From positions 164,228,091 to 164,292,090 of the forward strand of contig NC_051849.1 in assembly GCF_905115235.1 (NCBI RefSeq): 64,000 nt of DNA, given 5' to 3'. Position 1 is the first letter of the stretch. The number at the start of each line of letters is the position of its first letter. A program made the position numbers and the translations under genes. The DNA is from Hermetia illucens. Lineage: Eukaryota > Arthropoda > Insecta > Diptera > Stratiomyidae. The notes beneath the pieces were generated by a model, which had not been told where the DNA came from, did no database searches, and saw nothing but the letters and a program-made list of their open reading frames with translations. Positions 33,470-44,600 of this stretch are shown here, one piece after another.

Positions 33470-34750
33470 ATGAAAGTTGTGTTTGCTTTGGTTGTTGTTG
33501 GGGTTTCTGCCATTTTGGCATCCCCTATAGATTACAATCCAGACGAATGGACCCTCATTCCAGATAGCGACTATAACATGCATCTGGTCAGCCTGAGCGA
33601 TGTTACCTTTAAAAAGGCACTGGCTGAAAGGAGCGATTTCGCCGTCAACTTTTATCTTTACACCAAGAAAAATCCAACCACTGCTCAACAAATTGCCACT
33701 GGAGACGCTGATGCTTTGAGAGATTCCCACTTTGATGCAAAAAATCCAACCAGGTAAGGGGACATGTGTGTGATTCGGGGATTGGCCTCAAGCAAGTAGA
33801 TTAAGGCTGGACTATTTGACTTGTTTATTTACATTTTTGAAGCATATTTCGCTACGAATTGTTTCAAAATATTGATGGAGTTTTCTTTCCTTACTATTGT
33901 TCATGACCAGTGTTCTATGGATGCGCTGATAACCTCAGTGTATTTAAATCCACCCTAATTGAAGTGGGTAGAAAATTGAGGTCCTCTTTTAAAAAAACTT
34001 CTTTCTATTTGCAGATTCATCGTGCATGGATGGCGTCAAAGTTACACATCCGAAATGAACACCGAAATTCGTGATAAATACTTTGCTCGTGGTGATTTTA
34101 ACGTTTTCGTCGTTGGATGGAGTGCCGGGGCCGACACTTTGGATTATATCAAGGCGGCCGGGAATACAATGACCGCTGGAAAGAAACTCGCAGCTTTCAT
34201 TGACTTCGTTGTTGAGAGCGGAAAGCTGAACACAGATGACACCTACTTGATCGGTCACTCTTTAGGAGCTCATGTTGTTGGCATTGGTGGAAAAAATGTT
34301 TCTAAGGGAAAGATCAATACAATCTTTGGTTTGGATGCCGCTCTCCCATTGTTCTTCATCAGTGAACCATCGAAACGTTTGGCCAAGGGTGATGCCTTGT
34401 ACGTTGAATCTATTCATACCGATGGTGGAATACTTGGTTTTGAAGAGCCAATCGGTAATGCTTCCTTCTATCCTAACTATGGTAATGATCAACCTGGATG
34501 CGGATTGGACTTGACGACTGCTTGCTCTCATGCCCGTTCATGTACTTACTTTGCTGAATCCTTGAGTTCACCTGATGAGTTCCTGGCAGTTAAATGTCCT
34601 GAATACAGTGAAATTACTGGAAGGGATTGCAGTACTCGAGGAGCTACTGCCCGCATGGGTGGCCAACCATCAAACTACGGACGTGGAGTTGAGGGTATGT
34701 ACTACCTGCCTGTTAACTCAAATTACCCATATGCTACCGGAAGAGTCTAA
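33470..34750 (+). CDS. Secreted phospholipase A1-type lipase (gene 3)
   Basis: Exons 33470-33753 and 34015-34750 with a 261-bp phase-2 intron; 339 residues. Signal peptide MKVVFALVVVGVSAILA, then SPIDYNPDEW. HGW is followed by RQSYTSEMN; triad Ser177 (GHSLGAH), Asp202 (GLDAA), His267 (CSHARS). A 7-residue lid lies between the Cys pair before the His. The C-terminal end is QPSNYGRGVEG then YYLPVNS.YPYATG, shared with genes 2 and 4. AATAAA starts at about 34751, just after the stop. Protein and exon DNA are very close to gene 2, while the introns differ in length and sequence, pointing to fairly recent duplication. Probably an extracellular lipid-digesting or lipid-carrying enzyme. Confidence 0.93.
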
Positions 34751-34769
34751 ATAAATCATTAACTACGGG

Positions 34770-35220
34770 AATGCATTTTAATTTTTATAAAGAAATGAAT
34801 TTGCAGTTTTCTCAATCGTCGGGATTATCGATAAGGACAGCTGTCCTCAAACAATATATTGGGAGCCTTGTACATGTCCTTTCCAATGTTATCGAAAGGG
34901 AGTTAGTGACGCGACAGTGTGATGTGTCGGCATATAATCTACGATATAATGGTTTGCAATGGAAGATAAGTTCGATAGTAGTTTACTTTAATACCAAATA
35001 TTTGGAAAAATTGCCGTGGATCAATGCATCCTTTGCAATAGGTTTGAGAGCTCAACTTGGGACTTGATAATTCCAAGTCTGTGGAAGAGTTGGCAGTCCG
35101 TTTGTTATTAGGCCTTCTAGCCAGCGTTTCCGGAACCTGAATGTTCACGAAAATTCTCAGTCTGTTAGCTGTTTCTGTCAGTCTACTGCTGATTAGCATA
35201 ATGTGCTAAAATATATAAAT
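34770..35220. other. 3' flank of lipase gene 3
   Basis: No recognised feature apart from short frames without motifs. Confidence 0.4.
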
Positions 35221-35223
35221 ATA

Positions 35224-35772
35224 TAATGGCACCGTCAGCACTAAAGACCAACCAACTGAAAACATCAAATCGGACTGGTCAAACGAGAATAATAAAGATA
35301 GGAGGCTACAACTTTGAGACGGTTGAAAACTTCTTCTATCTATTTTTTTCTATCACTTACCGCTAGCCGCTATCACGATGAAATCCGCATACGGATATTG
35401 GCAGTCAACAGAGCCTATTTCAGCTTACAAAACCTGTTCCGCTTGAAACGTCTCACCATAGGTTCAAAGCTCTTACTAGACCTCATATATTCTTTGGAGA
35501 CTTGGGTTCTTAGCAAGAAAAATTTCAAGAGAAGAATCTTCGTATGGATGAGGATGATCCAGTCCGGAAAGTCTACAAGGGGAATATTTATGGTAGACAA
35601 AGAAGGCGAGGTAGACCCTGCCTTAGATGGAGCGATGGCATAGGTCAGGACGCCAGACAGCTTTTAGGGATATCGAATTGGGTGACCTCGGCGCAAAACC
35701 GGGATGTCTGGAATTCCTTATTAAGGCACGCCTAGACCGGATACTGCGTATTGCGCCGTTGATGATGATGAA
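35224..35772 (+). mobile_element. RTE-like LINE 3' fragment with internal deletions
   Basis: It contains the TKTNQ-like segment and GGYNFETVENF near 35300, LLAVNRAYFSLQNLFRLKRLTIGSKLLL (35390-35480), then MDEDDPVRKVYKGNIYGRQRRRGRPCLRWSDGIGQDARQLLGIS (35544-35680), and ends ATTGCGCCGTTGATGATGAT (35748-35767), the family tail. The LRRIF...IYERYHD segment between these is missing. It abuts a LOA/I-like LINE on its 3' side. Confidence 0.72.
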
Positions 35773-35987
35773 TAAGCTAGAAATATATAACATAGGAAAC
35801 ACGACAACTTTCTGACCAACACCATACCAAAACATAACTCTAGGAAATGTTAGTATAAACGTGCTGGTCGAGAATTGGAGGATGTCTGATGAGCCCTCAA
35901 TTTCAGAGCACAGAATAATAAGACTTGACACTGAAGCCAACTCGGAAGTAGAAAGAATAATAACGAATATATATAAATATATATAGA

Positions 35988-35999
35988 TACCTGGGCAAT
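35988..35999. repeat. Target-site duplication, left copy
   Basis: TACCTGGGCAAT, identical to 37358-37369 on the other side of the truncated R1 copy. Confidence 0.85.
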
Positions 36000-37167
36000 G
36001 GGATCGGTACTTGGTCCCTTGTTGTGGAATATCATGTATAATGGGGTGCTTGCTCTTCCCGTCCCAGAGGGGACTACGATTGTCGGCTTTTCTGATGACC
36101 TAGCTGTGGTTGTTGCAGCAAAACACCCAGAAGATGTGGAGGTTTACGCAACAGAAACAGTGAGAGCGGTAAAGTCCTGGCTAGAAAAGGCCGGGCTGAC
36201 CTTGGCGGACGCGAAAACGGAAGCGGATTTAATAACGAAACGCCGCAAAAATAACACTGTAAAAGTGGAGGTCGGTGGACATACGGTCGTATCAAAGCCG
36301 GCTATCAAACACCTGGGGGTAATAATTGACACCAAATTGAGTTTTAGGGAACACCTAGAGTATGCATGCCAAAAGGCAGCCAGTGCCACCACGGCACTTG
36401 CAAAAATGCTGCCAAATATTGGTGGGCCGAAACATTGTCGGAGGTTGGTGCTAGCCGGAGTGGTGCGCTCCATCCTGCTCTACTCGTCGCCTGTGTGGGC
36501 AGAGGCGCTTGCAAACTCTTAGAGACGAAAGCAGGTGAACTCGGTTTACGAGCGGATGGCTTTGAGGGTTTGCAGTGTTTTTAGAACCACATCAGATGAG
36601 GCAGTATTGGTGGTGGCAGGCATGATCCCGGTTGACATTCTGGCCAAAGAAATGAGTGTCCTGTACAATGCAAGACATATGGAGGGGCATGCACAGCGTA
36701 GAAATGCGGCAAGGTCAGAGTCGCTTGATCTCTGGAAACGCAGATGGGACGAGTCTGCGAAAGATCGGTGGACGCACAGGCTTATTCCCAACATTAGGGT
36801 GTGGCTTGAACGAAAACATGGGGAGACCAACTACCATATTACCCAGTTCCTCACGGGGCACGGTGGTTGCTACAGGCAGTATCTGCACCGCTTTGGGTTG
36901 GATGATTCTCCGAACTGTCCCAGATGCGATGGCATACCGCAGGATCCAGAGCATGTGATGTTTCACTGCCCACGATTTGCGATGGAGAGAAGGAGCTTAA
37001 ACCAGGTGCTGGGCAGGAGCGGGACCCCGGAGAGCTTGGTTGCTGAGATGCTGGAGTCCGAGGAGAAGTGGCTTGCGGTTGGCTCCGCAATCATCCAAAT
37101 GCAGGAGGAGTTGCTGAAGGAACAAAGAAGGAGGAAATCTGCAAATAGGGGAAGGATGAGTGCCTAA
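35998..37167 (+). pseudogene. R1 ORF2 C-terminal part (RT to CCHC), one in-frame stop
   Basis: RT palm (GFSDDLAVVV), thumb and the post-RT domain are readable in a single frame from 35998, with one internal TAG at 36520-36522. The post-RT part (RMALRVCSVFRTTSDEAVLVVAGMIPVDILAKE, then GETNYHITQFLTGHGGCYRQYLHRFG) is typical of R1. The ATG at 35998 is not a real start: it is formed across the truncation junction. Confidence 0.75.
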
Positions 37168-37357
37168 GAGCAAACCTACCCCGCGAACTAATACCTCAAT
37201 GGTGGTCCCGCGGGACTGGGGCTGGAGAGACCGGGGGTGGTTTTTAGTGGGTGTGAATCCCACACGCGCCCGCTGTAGTTCCTTCGTTCAGCCGGCGGAG
37301 CTGCGGCGGACGTGTCTTTCTAAGATTTTCCACCTCCATGTACGCACAAAAAAAAGG
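36000..37357 (+). mobile_element. R1-clade LINE, 5'-truncated, with 12-bp target-site duplication
   Basis: It begins inside the RT motif QGSVLGPLLWN and runs through FSDDLAVVV (catalytic box), KHLGVIIDTKLSFREHLEYA, MIPVDILAKE and the CCHC-like tail CPRCDGIPQDPEHVMFHC, to a stop at 37165-37167. A 3' UTR of about 180 bp ends in an A-run at 37347-37355. The frame is open over 390 codons except for one TAG at 36520. Identical 12-bp flanks TACCTGGGCAAT at 35988-35999 and 37358-37369 are the target-site duplication. Less decayed than other LINEs here, so probably younger. R1 elements normally target 28S rDNA; this one lies in another LINE. Confidence 0.85.
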
Positions 37358-37369
37358 TACCTGGGCAAT
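37358..37369. repeat. Target-site duplication, right copy
   Basis: TACCTGGGCAAT follows the A-run that ends the R1 copy. Confidence 0.85.
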
Positions 37370-38639
37370 AGCATTGTTCATCTAGAAGTGAATGGTGATA
37401 TCAGCAGTGAATTGGAAGTGGAAACAGTAGTGGAAGACTTGAAGACAACAACATTCTGCCTGACGCCCTGCAAAGAAGAAAAACTAGAACTAGCTCAGGA
37501 ACTAATGAAAGATGGACAGTGGGGACCTGTAAACCACTGAAATTATGCGGAATATATGACATTTTCCCAGCCCCGGGAATTGTTTGAGAATCTCGTCTAA
37601 GGATGGTGAGGAACAGCATAGCCTTAGAATGGCTTGAAGTGGGCAAAAGTGGTATTTATTCTGCAAACTGACAAAAAGGATTCTTTCCACTATAAATCTT
37701 CAGATCAGTTTGCTTGACATCGTTTGTACTCAAAACTTTCAACTTACTATCTATAGCCACATCCGCATGTTTATCGGGCAGGTCGGTCAACCCAAACTGT
37801 CCTGCATCAACTAACGGATGTATTATGTGACACTGTAGAAACTAAAGGAATAGTTCTGTGTCCGTTTCTGCGCATGCAGAGATACGAAACGAGTGGGGAA
37901 CAGCCTGGCCTCTTGGATGGGCAAATAGAAGAGCCGACAGGTACAAACTCTATTGTCGTGAACTCTACTCAAGCTTGGCTACAGGGTGCACTACTACCGT
38001 AGTTAATGTAAAGTATAATAATTGACAAATTCCTTAGTGAGCTAAAAAACACAGCAATATAGGTTCAGGATGACATTGTATTAATTTGTAGGGCAAATAT
38101 GAGCACCCCCTGTATGGTAGAATCCAAGCTGGATTGAGAATTACTAGTACGTGGTGCAGGAGGGTGAAGTAACAAGGACAACTGGAAAACAGTAGCAGTG
38201 ACCTATGGTTTAAACCGTCAACAACCAGCACTGATCGGTCCCTCAGAACGGATGGATTGTAGTAAAATATATGCCTTCAACCCCCAAAGGAAGTACCTTG
38301 GAGCAGAAGATTACTATTCTGTCGACAGCAAAGCGGCTATTAGAGCATTTAAGTCCAATTAGGAATGCTTTAATAGGCAACGGAGTTGGTCAGAACCCTT
38401 GTGTGGAATGAAGAGGAACGGCTGAGCGAACTGTACTATTCGAACTTACCAGGCAACAGTCCAGGGTGTTCGTAGGGGATACGAACCAAAGCGTTATACT
38501 TTTTATTAGTACAAGCCAAATCTATCCCGTTCTGAATGGCGCACATAATCCTTCTCTATTAGCAACGAAGTTCCTTGCCTAAAGGCATCATTTTGGTAAA
38601 CGAAAATCAATCAGCTGCCAGAGGTAGTTCATTTGATTA

Positions 38640-38942
38640 CTTTGCTTTGTCTTCGGCTTCCACCTTTAAAGTGAATGCTGTGTATATCTGTCAATCTGTT
38701 TGTCGCATTAACTTTTCTCAGAAACAGTTACTCCTATTGATACGAAATTTGGCGAAAATTGGAACTATGCACCCGGGCGCAAAGGGGGTGCACATTTTTT
38801 TTGCACCGAATGTATTTATGTGGGGTATCAAATAAAAGGTCTCGATTAGTACTTTTAAAGCTAGCATCAGAATTTGGAAAAGAAAAAGGGGGCGTGCAGG
38901 GGTTCAAAAGAGATAATTTCTTTTACGGATTCATGTTGGCCT
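38640..38942 (-). mobile_element. DINE-1/mini-me-like element fragment, copy 4
   Basis: The plus strand shows the reverse complement of copy 2 blocks: ACGAAATTTGGCGAAAATTGG (ACCAAATTTGGCAGAAAGGTGG in copy 2), then TTTATGTGGGGTATCAAATA and AAAGGTCTCGATTAGTACTT. Strongly diverged; both ends are missing. Confidence 0.6.
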
Positions 38943-39595
38943 GAAAAACAAATCTTTGAATGTCTTTATCAGACTAAAGTGTTGACCTGATATGCATATA
39001 CACTACGAGCTAGGTAAGGCAAATGTCAACTCAAATATTACATGAGAAATACATAAATACCTCAAGCGTCCAACATCTGGTTTCTCGACTTGTTCTATAA
39101 TAAACAACTTCTTGCAATCGTCTGTTAGCGTAATGACTTTTAGCGCATCGCCTACCGTGACTCTGCCGCCATTGTCTCAAGAGAAGTGAATTCGCTCCAG
39201 CCACTGATGAGTTGGAATCCCACAGTTCCAAGATTGTCGACATAAGGGTCTTGTAAGACACATTGGTGTAAACGATATTTCTTTGGCTTCTATTATAGTT
39301 GCTTATCCTGTCCCTAATGAGTTGGTTTTTCTAACTTCTCAATTCAACTTCGTGCCCCTTCTGCTCTTCAGATCGCGTAGTGTTCAATGAGCGCACTGAT
39401 GCTTTAACGGACATTGGGAATTTATAGAGGATTGCCAAGCAAGTTAGCGATCTTGTGTTCGCATTGTTTTATACTGTGGCTTCTTTAGGAAGGAGTTAAG
39501 AAATCGGAATTCGAAATTTTCCATGGGGCCCTCTTCGGTCACTAAAATTAACACATGAAAGTAAATGTTCTAGTTATGAAGTTTGAGAACCAGAA
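38943..39595. other. Unassigned
   Basis: No recognised feature between a DINE-like fragment and an RTE-like LINE. Confidence 0.35.
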
Positions 39596-40895
39596 CTCTT
39601 CATCAACGGCGCAACAACCGGTATCCGGTCTAGGCCTGTCTTAATAAGCAACTCCAGACATCCCGGTTTTGCACCGAGGTCCACCAATTTGATATCCCTA
39701 AAAGCTGTCTGGCGTCCTGACCTACGCCATCGCTCCATCTTAGGCAGGGTCTGCCTCGCCTTCTTTTTCTACCATAGATATTGCCCTTATAGACTTTCCG
39801 GGTGGGATCATCCTCATCCATATGGATTAAGTAACCCGCCCACCGCAACCTGTTGAGCCGGATTTTATCCACAACCGGATGGTCATGGTATCGCTCATAG
39901 ATTTCGTCATTGTGTAGGCTACGGAATCGTCCATCCTCATGTTGGGGGCCAAAAATTCTTCGGAAGATTCTTCTCTCGAACGCGGCCAAGAGTTCGCAAT
40001 TTTTCTTGCTAAGAACCCGTTTCCGAGGAATACATGAGGACTGGCAAGATCATAGTCTTGTACAGTAAGAGCTTTGACCCTATGGTGAGACGTTTCGAGC
40101 GGAACAGTCTTTGTAAGCTGAAATAGGCTCTGTTGGCTGACAACAACCGTGCGCGGATTTCATCATCGTAGTTGTTATCGGTTGTGATTTTCGACCCTAG
40201 ATAGGAGAAATTATCAACGGTCTCAAAGTTGTATTCTCCTATCCTTATTCTTCTTCGTGTTTGACCAGTGCGGTTTGATGTTGTTGGTTGATTCGTCTTC
40301 GGTGCTGACGTTGCCACCATATATTTTGTCTTGCCTTCATTGATGTGCAGCCCAAGATCTCGCGCCAATCGCCGTCTGCTCGATCTGGATGAAGGCAGTT
40401 TGTACGTCTCGGGTGGTTCTTCCCATGATGTCGATATCGTCCGCATAGGCCAGTATTTGGGTGGACTTGAAGAGGATCGCATTTACATCAGCATCACGGA
40501 TCACTTTCTCGAGGGCCAGGTTCAAGAGGACGCATAATAACGCATCTCCTTGTCGTAGACCGTTGTTGATGTCGAATGGTCTTGAGAGTGATCCTGCTGC
40601 TTTTATCTGGCCTCGCACATTGGTCAGGGTCAGCCTAATCAGTCTTATTAATTTCGTCGGGATACCGAATTCTCTCATGGCGGTGTACAGTTTTATCCTG
40701 GCTATGCTATGATAGGCGGCTTTAAAGTCGATGAACAGATGGTGCAACTGTTGTCCATATTCCAACAGTTTTCGCTTGCCACAGAGAGAAAATCTGATCT
40801 GTTGCTGATTTGCCTGGAGTGAAGCCTCTTTGGTATGGACCAATGATGTTCTGAGCGATGGATCATTGGAGCGATACTCAGCAACGTGATACCTC
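39596..40895 (-). mobile_element. RTE-like LINE, 3' part of ORF2, minus strand (best-kept copy)
   Basis: The minus strand reads LFIDFKAAYHSIARIKLYTAMREFGIP, GQIKAAGSLSRPFDINNGLRQGDALLCVLLNLALEKVI (40480-40720), ILAYADDIDIMGRTTRDV, then GEYNFETVDNFSYLGSKITTDNNYDDEIRARLLSANRAYFSLQRLF, and the C-terminal block FERRIFRRIF..LHNDEIYERYHDHPVVDKIRLNRLRWAGYL (39630-39989). RT motifs (GLRQGD, YADD) are therefore visible in near-complete frames with a break near 40010. The 3' end is at 39596-39610 (reverse of GCGCCGTTGATGA). The 5' end is truncated near 40895. Confidence 0.8.
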
Positions 40896-40899
40896 TATC

Positions 40900-42020
40900 T
40901 CTCAACGTGACAACCGGAACTGCAGAACAATATACATGCGACTGTTAACAAAAGAAATAAATTCTAAGACCACTGGTTGAATTGTAGTCTTAAATTTGTA
41001 ACTACTTAATTGACTATACGTGCAACAGCAACATATCCTTGATTTATATAAGTGACTCATTTCAGAAAATGTAGGCTCGTTGAATTTCATCCTGGTCTCA
41101 GTGAAAAATTCAGACTAACGGTTTGGAAGAGTGCTTTGGCGAGTACTGGACCGGTTACCCACAGTATGGCGAGGTTCTGATAATACCGTGGTTTCTAACC
41201 ATGTTGACTTTAACCCTGGATGTTGGTAATGGTCTGCCGCTTTCTAGACAATCAAGTGCCCATATTGCGTTAAACGGTCAATAAACCATTCATGAAGTCA
41301 AGGTGATATGGTTTAGTACGCGCCTCCGCATTTTATAGTAGGAGTGGATGAAAAACGAACTTATTTTCCCAAACTACTCAAAGCGTTGCCTATGCGAACA
41401 GTTGAAGTGATCATAACAAATTGTGGCGATATAGCCGCGCGACTACCCTGGTACCCAGATTTAGAACCTCTCCTTGATTTGCAATTTGGACAGTGTGTTG
41501 TTCATAATGATATCCCTTTCCAATCATTAAGTCAGGTGACTCCAGCGGGTTATTCGCAATGGATTTTAAACTTTTCACCTACCTCACTTCCATTTAAAAC
41601 TACTGCATTTTGACGGCACTCTTAACCTAAATCTTAGGTACTGATCCCTTCTTCAGTTAGTAATCTGCAATCTCCTTCCTGCTTTTATACTTTATGACAA
41701 GCTATTTGTTATTATTAGTACTACAGAGGAATCCTGATAACTGGCATCGCCAAGGGACTGACAGTTTGGTACGAAATATCGGGACTGCCAATTATCACGA
41801 GGGCCAAATAAAGAAAATTAACTCTGGGGACCCTCAAATTTCGACTAATGCTAGATTTCACTTACTACTAGCAATAAGTGTCAATCAGTTATGCTCGAAA
41901 GCCGTCAGTTCTTCCCGTGCTGGATTTTTTCAGCTCCCCTTTCTGAGTCCTTCGGATTTTTCTGATATTTCGGCCTAAATCTCTTAGCTCGGGGTCAGTT
42001 TTGACCTTTTTAAGGTTTTG
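40900..42020. other. Intergenic, nothing recognised
   Basis: Short frames at 41344-41613 and 41694-41978 have no domain or internal relative. Confidence 0.4.
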
Positions 42021-42024
42021 TTTT

Positions 42025-42390
42025 GAAAACAATTCTCATACATGCAAAAATGGTGTCAAATTTTTTTCACCGAATATCATTATGTTGGGCATCGAATGAA
42101 AGGTCTCGATTAATACTTTTCCAAGCCAGTCTTAGTTTCTACAGTTGTTAGAAAGGTGGGGAGTGCCAAGGGTCGAACATTATGATTTTTTAAAGGACTC
42201 ATTCTTAGAAACCGAAACTTCTGAAAAAATCATGAATCTGGCCTTATCCAGGCCTCACCCAAAATACTCTCCATTTCGATATCTACTGAAATTAAGTTAA
42301 TAATAGTATATTAATATGTTTTTGGGGAAATTGACCAGGAACCAAGTCCCAACGATTGCAAAAATGTTCAGTATTATATTTGGCACATGG
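42025..42390 (-). mobile_element. DINE-1/mini-me-like element fragment, copy 5
   Basis: The plus strand matches the reverse of copy 2 in order: CATACATGCAAAAATGG, TTATGTTGGGCATCGAATGA, AAAGGTCTCGATTAATACTT, GAAAGGTGGGGAGTGCCAAG, TTAATAATAGTATATTAATA. Neither terminal hairpin nor head is present. Confidence 0.65.
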
Positions 42391-42870
42391 TTTCCCCTTT
42401 CTGAACTTTTAGTTCCGCTTGTTGGGCTGGTGAGAATGTCTTTTCCCTTTTAGGCGCCTGGTAATTTCCTAAAGGTTCCCCTTTTTTGTCTCGCACTATT
42501 TTATTTGGCCGAAAGTCCCTGTACTTTTGTGTCACTTTGGTGTTGTCTGTTGGGACAGAAGATTTCGACTTGTGCTTAGGTCTTCTTTCTTCCACTTGCT
42601 ACTTATTACAAAACACCCCTATGGCTCTCACCATGTTCTTAATGGCTTGGTTCTTGTTTTGATTGTTCTTTATAAACTCGGGCAGCTCAACTATTTTAAC
42701 TCCAAGTCGCATGAAGAGCAGCACTTCAGGATTAGGCTTCCATGCTCGATGAGTCTTGGCCTGATCTACCTCCTGAGTCATCTGTTTTGCCGTCTTTGGC
42801 ATTGAAGGGGGAGTTTATTTCCTGACCCTGGAGTACTTCTTAAGCAGATATGGTGGTTGTCGGAATTGCC
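42374..42870 (-). pseudogene. Unidentified coding remnant, possibly LINE ORF1 (minus strand)
   Basis: Two consecutive minus-strand frames, 42599-42802 (WKPNPEVLLFMRLGVKIVELPEF then NKNQAIKNMVRAIGV) and 42374-42595 (KYRDFRPNKIVRDKKGEPLGNY, Lys/Arg-rich). Charged, helical and without cysteines. It resembles the helical N-terminal part of some LINE ORF1 proteins, but I cannot place it. It is bracketed by two same-orientation DINE-like fragments. Confidence 0.3.
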
Positions 42871-42914
42871 TTCTTTGGCCAGCCAGCTCCTTTCAGCTCA
42901 TCATTCTTTGTAGT

Positions 42915-43260
42915 CTGCCAGTTTCTTTAGATCCAACGAGTGGCATTATTTTCCGCTGGGTTTGAAGGGAGTGTAAAATTTGTGTGGGGGCATCAATTGA
43001 AAGAGCTCGCAAAGTACTTTTCGAGGCGGATCTTATTTCGGATGAAACATAGGGGAGTAAGGGCTCAAAATCTGAATCCCAGAAAGTGAAACTGGTCTCG
43101 TTTTTAGAAAAAAGTTCATAGTAGTGCATCTATACAAAATGTAGGCCTCAAAATGTATCCCATACCAATATCTTCGCAAATAAAGTTAGTAATGGCATAT
43201 TATCAGATTTTCGGAATTCCCCAAAATCTCCCCTACATACATTTTTGGCACGTTGCAACC
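42915..43260 (-). mobile_element. DINE-1/mini-me-like element fragment, copy 6
   Basis: Reverse of copy 2 blocks: GTGTGGGGGCATCAATTGAA, AAGTACTTTTCGAGGCGGAT, ACATAGGGGAGTAAGGGCTC, AAAGTTAGTAATGGCATATT. It covers the same segment as copy 5, so the two are separate insertions rather than halves of one. Confidence 0.6.
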
Positions 43261-43604
43261 TCATATTTGGACGATCAAAATTTGCTCTATATCGATTATA
43301 TCTCTTCCGCTGAAATTTGATATGCAGGAATATTACCTGCTCGTCTTCAATCATCAGAGGACGTGGACTGAAGAAAGAAGTCAGATGCTTTATGTCTGCA
43401 AATTTGCAATTAAGTTGCATATCGTCAACATAGACCCCAGTGCCGTCTAGTACTAGCAGAGGGTTTTTATTTTATAATGATCCTGATCATAGTGTGCGAA
43501 AATAATGATATTACTCGTTGTCTTTTTATGAAAGAAATTTTGTTAGTTACACAAATTCCAACTCCTCCCCCGTCGCTATGACTAAGTTTTGCAACAAAGT
43601 AGAA
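43261..43604. other. Unassigned
   Basis: No recognised feature between two DINE-like copies. Confidence 0.3.
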
Positions 43605-44044
43605 CAAGTCGGGAAACCGGAAGCTAGACGCTTCCGGTATGAAAGGTTTTGTCTATTTCTTTTATTAAGAGATTTGAGTGTGCATTTGTGCCATCAAATG
43701 ACCACTTTCAACGCCCCGCACTCCCCACCTTGTCAACAAAAGTCAAAACTAAAACCGGCTTCGAAAAGTACTCACCAAGGCCTGACTATATTTGATGAAA
43801 AAAAAATTTACACCCCTCTTTTGCATGTATGGGGACCCCCCTTAAATTCGTCGTAAAAGGATGTAACTCGCTATATGCGTGAGCGTTCACAGTTCCCACC
43901 TTTCTACCAAATTTGGTGCAAATCGCTGAAACCGACTCCGAGAAAAATGCGTGTGACGGACAGATAGACAGACGGACAGACAGACGGACAGACAGACAGA
44001 CAGTAAACCGATTTTAATAAGGTTTTGTGTTTACAAAAAACCTT
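43605..44044 (+). mobile_element. DINE-1/mini-me-like element, copy 3, both ends present, internal deletion
   Basis: The head CAAGTCGGGAAACCGG and the tail with a GACA/GACG array (about 43958-44001), GTAAACCGATTTTAATAAGG and hairpin end AAGGTTTTGTG...AAAAAACCTT are both kept. About 400 bp of the middle (relative to copy 2) is missing, just after GTGCATTTGTGCCAT. It is very similar to copy 2 outside the gap, which suggests both inserted recently. As in copy 2, the 3' flank is A-rich. Confidence 0.75.
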
Positions 44045-44536
44045 AAAAATGGGGCTATACAGCGTAAAACGAAGGCAAAAGACTATAAACTCTGCATGAA
44101 ATATTGCCAGGAGAGGAAATTTGGTTGATAGCGAAATGGGCAGAGTGGTGATCTAAATTTGGGTGACTCCCTATGGTCTATAGCTATATAAGGATAACAT
44201 CGATCCTAGAGATGATTTTGTTATCGCTTTTGCAACTGAATGAATACCTTTACAGTCGTCATACTATCGCACTATTATAGGTATTTGATAGACCTTATTT
44301 GGCAACTAAATGCGGACAAAGATGATATGTTGTTTTCACGAAAACTGATATTGGCCCATTGTCTATTGTTAATTAAGACAGTCGCCTGATTCTATTTTCC
44401 AAAAATAAATATTTTGAATGAACGTAATGAGATTATGAAAAGCAATACATGGAACAAATCTTATTTCATTAATAAATCTGATAGGAATATCTAAGAAGAT
44501 TTCTATCATCAAAATGCGCAATTCTTTTTTCTCATC

Positions 44537-44544
44537 TATAAAAG
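44537..44544 (+). promoter_or_regulatory. TATA box of lipase gene 4
   Basis: TATAAAAG 57 bases before the ATG. Upstream GATA-like cores lie at 44479-44485 (CTGATAG) and 44503-44508 (TATCAT). The region before it (44045-44530) shows no repeat and no close similarity to the promoters of genes 2 and 3. Confidence 0.6.
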
Positions 44545-44600
44545 AGGATCGAGAGGAGCGCGTTGTACACACGTAGCTCTTTTCGCGAACTGTGCGTATT

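Larger units (their letters stand above)
35776..38520 (+). mobile_element. LOA/I-like LINE remnant, split by a truncated R1 copy
   Basis: The left part (35776-35987) reads EIYNIGNTTTF, then NVLVENWRMSDEPSISEHRIIRL, the endonuclease end of I/LOA-type ORF2. The right part (37370-38520) gives LEVNGDISSELEVETVVEDLKT, then DDIVLICRANMSTPCM (RT catalytic box, about 38068-38120) and SVDSKAAIRAFKSN (38320-38360), an RNase H fragment. An R1 copy sits between them. The RT fingers are missing, and several stops show it was old before or after the insertion. Confidence 0.55.

Noticed and set aside
37230-37265. A tRNA-like B-box string (GGTTTTTAGTGGGTGTGAATCCC)
   Set aside because: It lies in the 3' UTR of an R1-type LINE, where such sequence is usual; no cloverleaf could be drawn around it.
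37160-37540. A 126-codon frame spanning 37160-37540
   Set aside because: It crosses the R1 3' UTR, the A-run and the target-site duplication into the older host LINE, so it cannot be one gene.
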